A DNA stretch of 8,665 nt from contig VSNJ01000164.1 of NCBI GenBank assembly GCA_009774235.1, positions 1-8,665 of the forward strand, given 5' to 3'. The DNA comes from Lachnospiraceae bacterium (GTDB lineage: Bacteria > Bacillota > Clostridia > Lachnospirales > Lachnospiraceae). Every line of letters begins with the position of its first letter. Positions within the stretch are counted from its first letter, which is position 1. Below are positions 6,024 to 8,665 of the stretch, piece after piece. The notes under the pieces are model-generated. The model saw only the letters and a program-made list of their open reading frames with translations, ran no database searches and was not told where the DNA came from. Both the position numbers and the translations under genes were made by a program.

Positions 6024-6237
6024 ATCCTGCAAGACGTATGAAACAGCCGAGCTGTGCAGAAACACGCCATGACTGTCTGTGATGAACAGGCAAGAGCGAG
6101 AAATGTTTCAGAGTAGACAAGGTGTGGGAACCTTGCGCCATGACACTGTTTCCTGATAATGATACTTCCGTAAAACGGTCACGAAGATGATGGTGCGAGT
6201 CCAATGTGAGCTTATTACCAAAAGCTACTTGCAGGAT
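6024..6237 (+). ncRNA. Candidate structured RNA of about 214 nt, family unknown
   Basis: This gene-free stretch is closed by a perfect 10-bp helix, ATCCTGCAAG (6024-6033) with CTTGCAGGAT (6228-6237). Inside it are hairpins ACAGC (6043-6047)/GCTGT (6051-6055); TGTCTGT (6074-6080)/ACAGGCA (6086-6092) with one G-U; CAAGGT (6118-6123)/ACCTTG (6130-6135); CCGT (6168-6171)/ACGG (6175-6178) within a helix CGCCAT (6136-6141)/ATGGTG (6190-6195, one G-U); and AGCTT (6209-6213)/AAGCT (6222-6226). Together these make a multi-branch fold, more GC-rich than the sequence around it. CGCCATGAC occurs twice (6065-6073, 6136-6144), so ATGGTG could pair with either copy. The strand is inferred from the flanking genes. 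The style recalls parts of group II introns, but I recognise no domain V or reverse transcriptase; I cannot name the family. Confidence 0.55.
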
Positions 6238-6292
6238 ATAAATTTATTGAATTGTTTTTATGGATTTTTAAATGGAATTATGCAGGATGGCA

Positions 6293-6301
6293 TGATACAA
6301 T
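6293..6301 (+). promoter_or_regulatory. Extended -10 promoter for the nuclease gene
   Basis: TG-A-TACAAT is an extended -10 motif, 48 bases before the ATG. No convincing -35 is seen, which extended -10 promoters can do without. If it is used, the nuclease mRNA does not include the upstream RNA element. Confidence 0.4.
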
Positions 6302-6349
6302 GTAGCTGTTAGACTTTTGATAAAATGAATTAGATAAGGAGCAGCTGCA

Positions 6350-6874
6350 ATGGATAAGAAAGTTGATATAATAAAGGACGCTGACGGTAAAAGCATTGTG
6401 GTAATCAATGACCTGCGTTTCAAGGGAAGAAGGAGCGTGGACTGGAACATTGTTGAGAACTGTCTGAAAGAGTATATCGGTCAGTGTGCGGAAATTACGG
6501 AAACATCAGACGTGGTGTACATAGGTGTGGATTTTCCAGACGAGTTTGCACATTCCAAAGACACAAAGCAACTAAGGGGCGCAAATATGTATGCAAAGGC
6601 AAATTCTTCGGGAATTATTAGAGAAATGATTGAAATTGCCACGAATAAAACATTTGCAGAGAATTATGCACAGAAACATAACACAGATGCAAAATTCGGA
6701 TGGTACAGATATGATACACGTTTTGCAATCCCTGTTTATGATGATGCGGGTGAACTGGTCAGGTACAATGTCTTTAAGGCAAGGATACTGGTGCGCCATG
6801 CAAAAGACGGAAAACTGTATCTGTATGATATTTTAAGGACAAAAAAAGAAACGAGCAAGCCGCTTGAGCAATAG
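6350..6874 (+). CDS. Stand-alone PBECR3-type nuclease-domain protein
   Basis: This 174-aa protein matches, from memory of the family, the phage barnase-EndoU-ColicinE5/D-RelE-like nuclease 3 domain (PBECR3), a predicted RNase usually found at the end of large phage or ICE polyproteins with helicase or methylase parts. Residues 1-48 form a lead region (KSIVVINDLRFKGRRSVDW). The domain starts near DVVYIGVDFPDEF (54-66) and continues with RGANMYAKAN (76-85), MIEIATNKTFAEN (93-105), GWYRYDTRFAIPVY (117-130), RYNVFKARILVRH (138-150), KLYLYDIL (155-162) and the closing KKETSKPL (165-172). Conserved Arg, His and Thr/Ser in these stretches are candidate catalytic residues. AAGGAG lies 8 bases before ATG 6350. 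No immunity or antitoxin gene is beside it. It may be a complete small protein or the surviving end of a larger one; the good ribosome binding site favours the former. Confidence 0.65.
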   Translation: MDKKVDIIKDADGKSIVVINDLRFKGRRSVDWNIVENCLKEYIGQCAEITETSDVVYIGVDFPDEFAHSKDTKQLRGANMYAKANSSGIIREMIEIATNKTFAENYAQKHNTDAKFGWYRYDTRFAIPVYDDAGELVRYNVFKARILVRHAKDGKLYLYDILRTKKETSKPLEQ

Positions 6875-6965
6875 CTGTACGGTCGAAAAACTCATTTCTC
6901 TTTATAAGCCATATTTTAAAGGCATACGGCAGTTTTGTCAAGAGTAAAAATTTTATAAGATAGTG
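6875..6965. other. Spacer between the nuclease gene and the insertion sequence
   Basis: No gene or convincing terminator is seen here. It is the target DNA on the left side of the insertion sequence; its last bases (near 6957-6965) should be repeated to the right of the window if the insertion is recent. Confidence 0.4.
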
Positions 6966-6979
6966 TAACTTTACCTGGG
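6966..6979. repeat. Left terminal inverted repeat of the IS
   Basis: TAACTTTACCTGGG; it matches the complement of 8652-8665 at 13 of 14 positions. It may extend a few bases to the left (GTG precedes it), which cannot be tested because the right flank is not in the window. Confidence 0.75.
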
Positions 6980-7092
6980 TATATGGCAGGGTATATGTAT
7001 TTTAGTATTTTTTGATACATTAATATGTACTTCCTGTGCCATATTAAACAACCATTTCCAACAAACAGAATATTACTTTTTTAGTTTTTGTT

Positions 7093-8565
7093 TCAGCATA
7101 AACCAGCAATGGCTGTATTAAAAAATATTTTTGCAGATATCTGGCTGCTTATACTTGCCCTTAATGCTTCTATATATTTCCCGTTTGTTTTCCTGTGTTT
7201 CTTCTCCCATGTAACCATTTCTGTTGCACTGGAATATTTTTCTTCTTCTGTTTTTTCTGTAGTTTTTTCCTCTTTCTGGTATTTTACAAGCTCAAGCAGG
7301 CTGCCACCATTTTTCCAGTAAACCCTTAACTGTGCCATTTTATCCAGCCCTTCCCTGCACCATCCCTTTGGCCTGGAACTTAAACGTGAAGAAAGCACAT
7401 GGCTTATATGGCTTTCTGTGCTGCTTCCATTTATGCTTTCTTTATTTTTTACACGTCTTCTTATCCCCTGCCAGTTGTTTTTTATATATTTTAAACTTTC
7501 TTCCAGTTTTTTCTGGTCTTTTTCTTTCATGCCGGTTTTTATCTGTACAGCCCATCCTTCCAGTTCTTTGCGGCTGCCTTTTTCAATCCATCCCTGTATT
7601 TTTTTCCTGTTTTCTTCCCTTTTTTCCTCCGTGTCCCCTGCCAGGCGTGCCATCCTCCTTATGTATTCCTGTATATGGAACCCATCCAGTACAAACTCTG
7701 CCCCCCCCAGTGTTTCCAGGCCTTTCTTCATCCATGCACCACCATCAGACTGGAAATAAATTTTTTCCATTTCTTCTGCTGCATACTGTTTCCCTATATA
7801 TGTTTTTACCTCATTCCAGAGTTTTCCATTATCTTTACCACGGTAAAGCCCGCCAAAATATACCACATTTTTTAGCCCCTTCCGGTCCGCTCCAATGTCT
7901 GTATACCCTTCATGTACATATACAAGCTTCACAATCTGGTTATTGCCTGCATGCCACTTGAAGCGTTTTATATCACCTTTCTTTTCATGGAACTGCAATG
8001 CAGCGTGGCCTTCATCTGCTTCAACATACAGATACCTGGCTTCCTTTTTTCCTGCAGGGCCTTTCTGGTTTCCAGGAGGTATTTCCATCCCACGGACATG
8101 GCGCATCACTGTTTCCCTGGACACACATTCCCCAGGGCATGCTTCCCTTCCAGCTTTTTCATAACTTGTCTGTACTGCTTCTTCAAGGATGGCTGCTTTT
8201 ACACCATCACACATACGGGCATGTGGTCCAAATCCCAGAACCCTGTCCAGAAGGTATGCTGTTTCTTTTGTTTCCTTGTTTTTAAACCTTGTGCGTGTAA
8301 AAGACAGCATACCCACAGGTGACATTATATTTTTCTGGCTGTGGTCTTTAACCTGCCAGTGCAGCCTCCTTTTTAAACTTTCTTCCAGTAATGTATTACA
8401 TTCTTCCAGCACTTCAGAGATTATATGGCATCCAAAATCTAATACTATATTTTTTACTTCTTCTATATATTCATCAAAATACATTGCATTTGTAAAAAAA
8501 TCTTTTTTAATTTTTTCTAACCCAGGTATTCCATTTTCCAAAAAATACTGTATACTGTTATTCAT
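7093..8565 (-). CDS. ISLre2 family transposase (UPF0236)
   Basis: This 490-aa protein has the length and motifs of an intact ISLre2-family transposase, which moves the surrounding element. An N-terminal region with a cysteine/helical DNA-binding part (about 1-170, including LLDRVLGFGPHARMCDGVKA and ETVMRHVRG) precedes the catalytic core. Core motifs are VEADEGHA (Asp184), FQSDGGAWMKKG (Asp274), FVLDGFH (Asp294) and STESHISHVLSSRLSSRPKG (Glu384), which by comparison with MULE/IS256-type DDE enzymes are the likely acidic residues. A Lys/Glu-rich stretch (340-385 and 430-445) surrounds the end of the core. ATG 8565 is preceded by GAAGGTG. A run of eight G (complement of 7701-7708) lies in the coding strand between Asp274 and Asp294, a place prone to slippage. 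No frameshift or internal stop is seen. Confidence 0.92.
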   Translation of the reverse strand: MNNSIQYFLENGIPGLEKIKKDFFTNAMYFDEYIEEVKNIVLDFGCHIISEVLEECNTLLEESLKRRLHWQVKDHSQKNIMSPVGMLSFTRTRFKNKETKETAYLLDRVLGFGPHARMCDGVKAAILEEAVQTSYEKAGREACPGECVSRETVMRHVRGMEIPPGNQKGPAGKKEARYLYVEADEGHAALQFHEKKGDIKRFKWHAGNNQIVKLVYVHEGYTDIGADRKGLKNVVYFGGLYRGKDNGKLWNEVKTYIGKQYAAEEMEKIYFQSDGGAWMKKGLETLGGAEFVLDGFHIQEYIRRMARLAGDTEEKREENRKKIQGWIEKGSRKELEGWAVQIKTGMKEKDQKKLEESLKYIKNNWQGIRRRVKNKESINGSSTESHISHVLSSRLSSRPKGWCREGLDKMAQLRVYWKNGGSLLELVKYQKEEKTTEKTEEEKYSSATEMVTWEKKHRKTNGKYIEALRASISSQISAKIFFNTAIAGLC

Positions 8566-8566
8566 A

Positions 8567-8627
8567 GGGACACCTTCTTTCTTTGTATTTTTTTCGGTGA
8601 TTACATTATACTATAAAGAGGTGTCTC
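8567..8627 (-). promoter_or_regulatory. Transposase promoter and RBS-hiding inverted repeat
   Basis: On minus, TGGAAA (8634-8629), an 18-base spacer and TATAAT (8610-8605) form the likely transposase promoter, so transcription would start near 8598. Upstream of the -10, GAGACACCTCTTT (8627-8615) is complementary to AAAGAAGGTGTCCC (8580-8567), which contains the ribosome binding site: 12 pairs, one mismatch, one bulged A. Transcripts made from the IS promoter lack the first arm. Transcripts entering from outside carry both arms and would fold the ribosome binding site away. This matches the known protection logic of IS10 and IS50. Confidence 0.65.
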
Positions 8628-8651
8628 TTTTCCATTTTTTTCTAAATATTC

Positions 8652-8665
8652 CCCAAGTAAAGTTA
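8652..8665. repeat. Right terminal inverted repeat of the IS
   Basis: CCCAAGTAAAGTTA is the inverted counterpart of the left end at 6966-6979 (13 of 14). It reaches the last base of the window, so its true outer end is unknown. Confidence 0.7.

Larger units (their letters stand above)
6966..8665 (-). mobile_element. ISLre2-family insertion sequence, about 1.7 kb, near-complete
   Basis: The element holds one transposase gene on minus and is bounded by terminal inverted repeats. The left end reads TAACTTTACCTGGG from 6966, and the complement of the right end reads TAACTTTACTTGGG from 8665; 13 of 14 bases agree. The total length of about 1700 bp fits the family. The right repeat reaches the last base of the window, so a few terminal bases and the target duplication cannot be seen. 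Inside the left end ATATGGCA (6981-6988) and TGCCATAT (7037-7044) form a subterminal perfect dyad that may bind transposase or end its mRNA. Confidence 0.85.

Noticed and set aside
6850..6886. Sequence resembling group II intron domain V at the end of the nuclease gene (GAGCAAGCCG and TGTACGGTCG)
   Set aside because: The expected stem pairing, AGC triad and bulge cannot be formed, and the first part encodes the conserved end of the nuclease.
7332..7961. Long plus-strand open frame of 209 codons, and others near it, opposite the transposase gene
   Set aside because: The translations are rich in Cys, Phe, Pro and Ser without domain pattern and lack ribosome binding sites; they mirror the codon structure of the minus-strand transposase.
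1..8665. CRISPR arrays, tRNA or rRNA genes
   Set aside because: No regularly spaced short repeats and no tRNA or rRNA consensus stretches were found on either strand.

Overview
The window looks like accessory DNA from a low-GC Gram-positive gut anaerobe of the class Clostridia, probably Lachnospiraceae. The basis is AT-rich sequence, strong AGGAGG-type ribosome binding sites, an EFR1-type flavodoxin/ferredoxin, a short-chain acyl-CoA dehydrogenase, a Firmicute-type MobC and an ISLre2-family insertion sequence. The organism is an inference; there is no rRNA or housekeeping marker to confirm it.

Left part (1-4037), metabolic and redox genes. A divergent pair, an Rrf2-family regulator (minus) and an EFR1-type flavodoxin-ferredoxin fusion (plus), shares a 77-bp control region. 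The pair is bracketed by two diverged copies, in the same orientation, of a non-coding element of about 100 bp that runs into a long imperfect hairpin (59-217 and 1598-1858). Next comes a second divergent pair: a LysR regulator (minus, probably starting at GTG 2761) and an acyl-CoA dehydrogenase (plus, 2895-4037). A LysR-type T-N11-A dyad lies between them. Both pairs follow the plan of a local regulator next to one redox enzyme.

Middle part (4038-6349), remains of a conjugative or mobilizable element. A MobC-like relaxosome protein (minus) has no relaxase downstream. Upstream of it, 4971-5134 holds four consecutive inverted repeats, a good candidate for an origin of transfer and/or control region. 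Two small paralogous winged-helix regulators (112 and 109 aa) follow on the plus strand. They are followed by a gene-free stretch that folds, on paper, into a compact multi-helix RNA closed by a perfect 10-bp helix (6024-6237).

Right part (6350-8665). A free-standing 174-aa protein corresponds to the PBECR3-type (barnase-EndoU-ColicinE5/D-RelE-like) nuclease domain that I know mostly from phage and ICE polyproteins. Beyond it is an essentially complete ISLre2-type insertion sequence (about 6966-8665, transposase on minus). Its right terminal repeat ends at the last base of the window. The transposase leader has an inverted repeat that would hide the ribosome binding site only in transcripts entering from outside the element.

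Most worth checking: the structured RNA next to the stand-alone nuclease, the anti-read-through hairpin of the IS, the relaxase-less MobC with its inverted-repeat cluster, and the paired hairpin elements flanking the Rrf2/EFR1 module.
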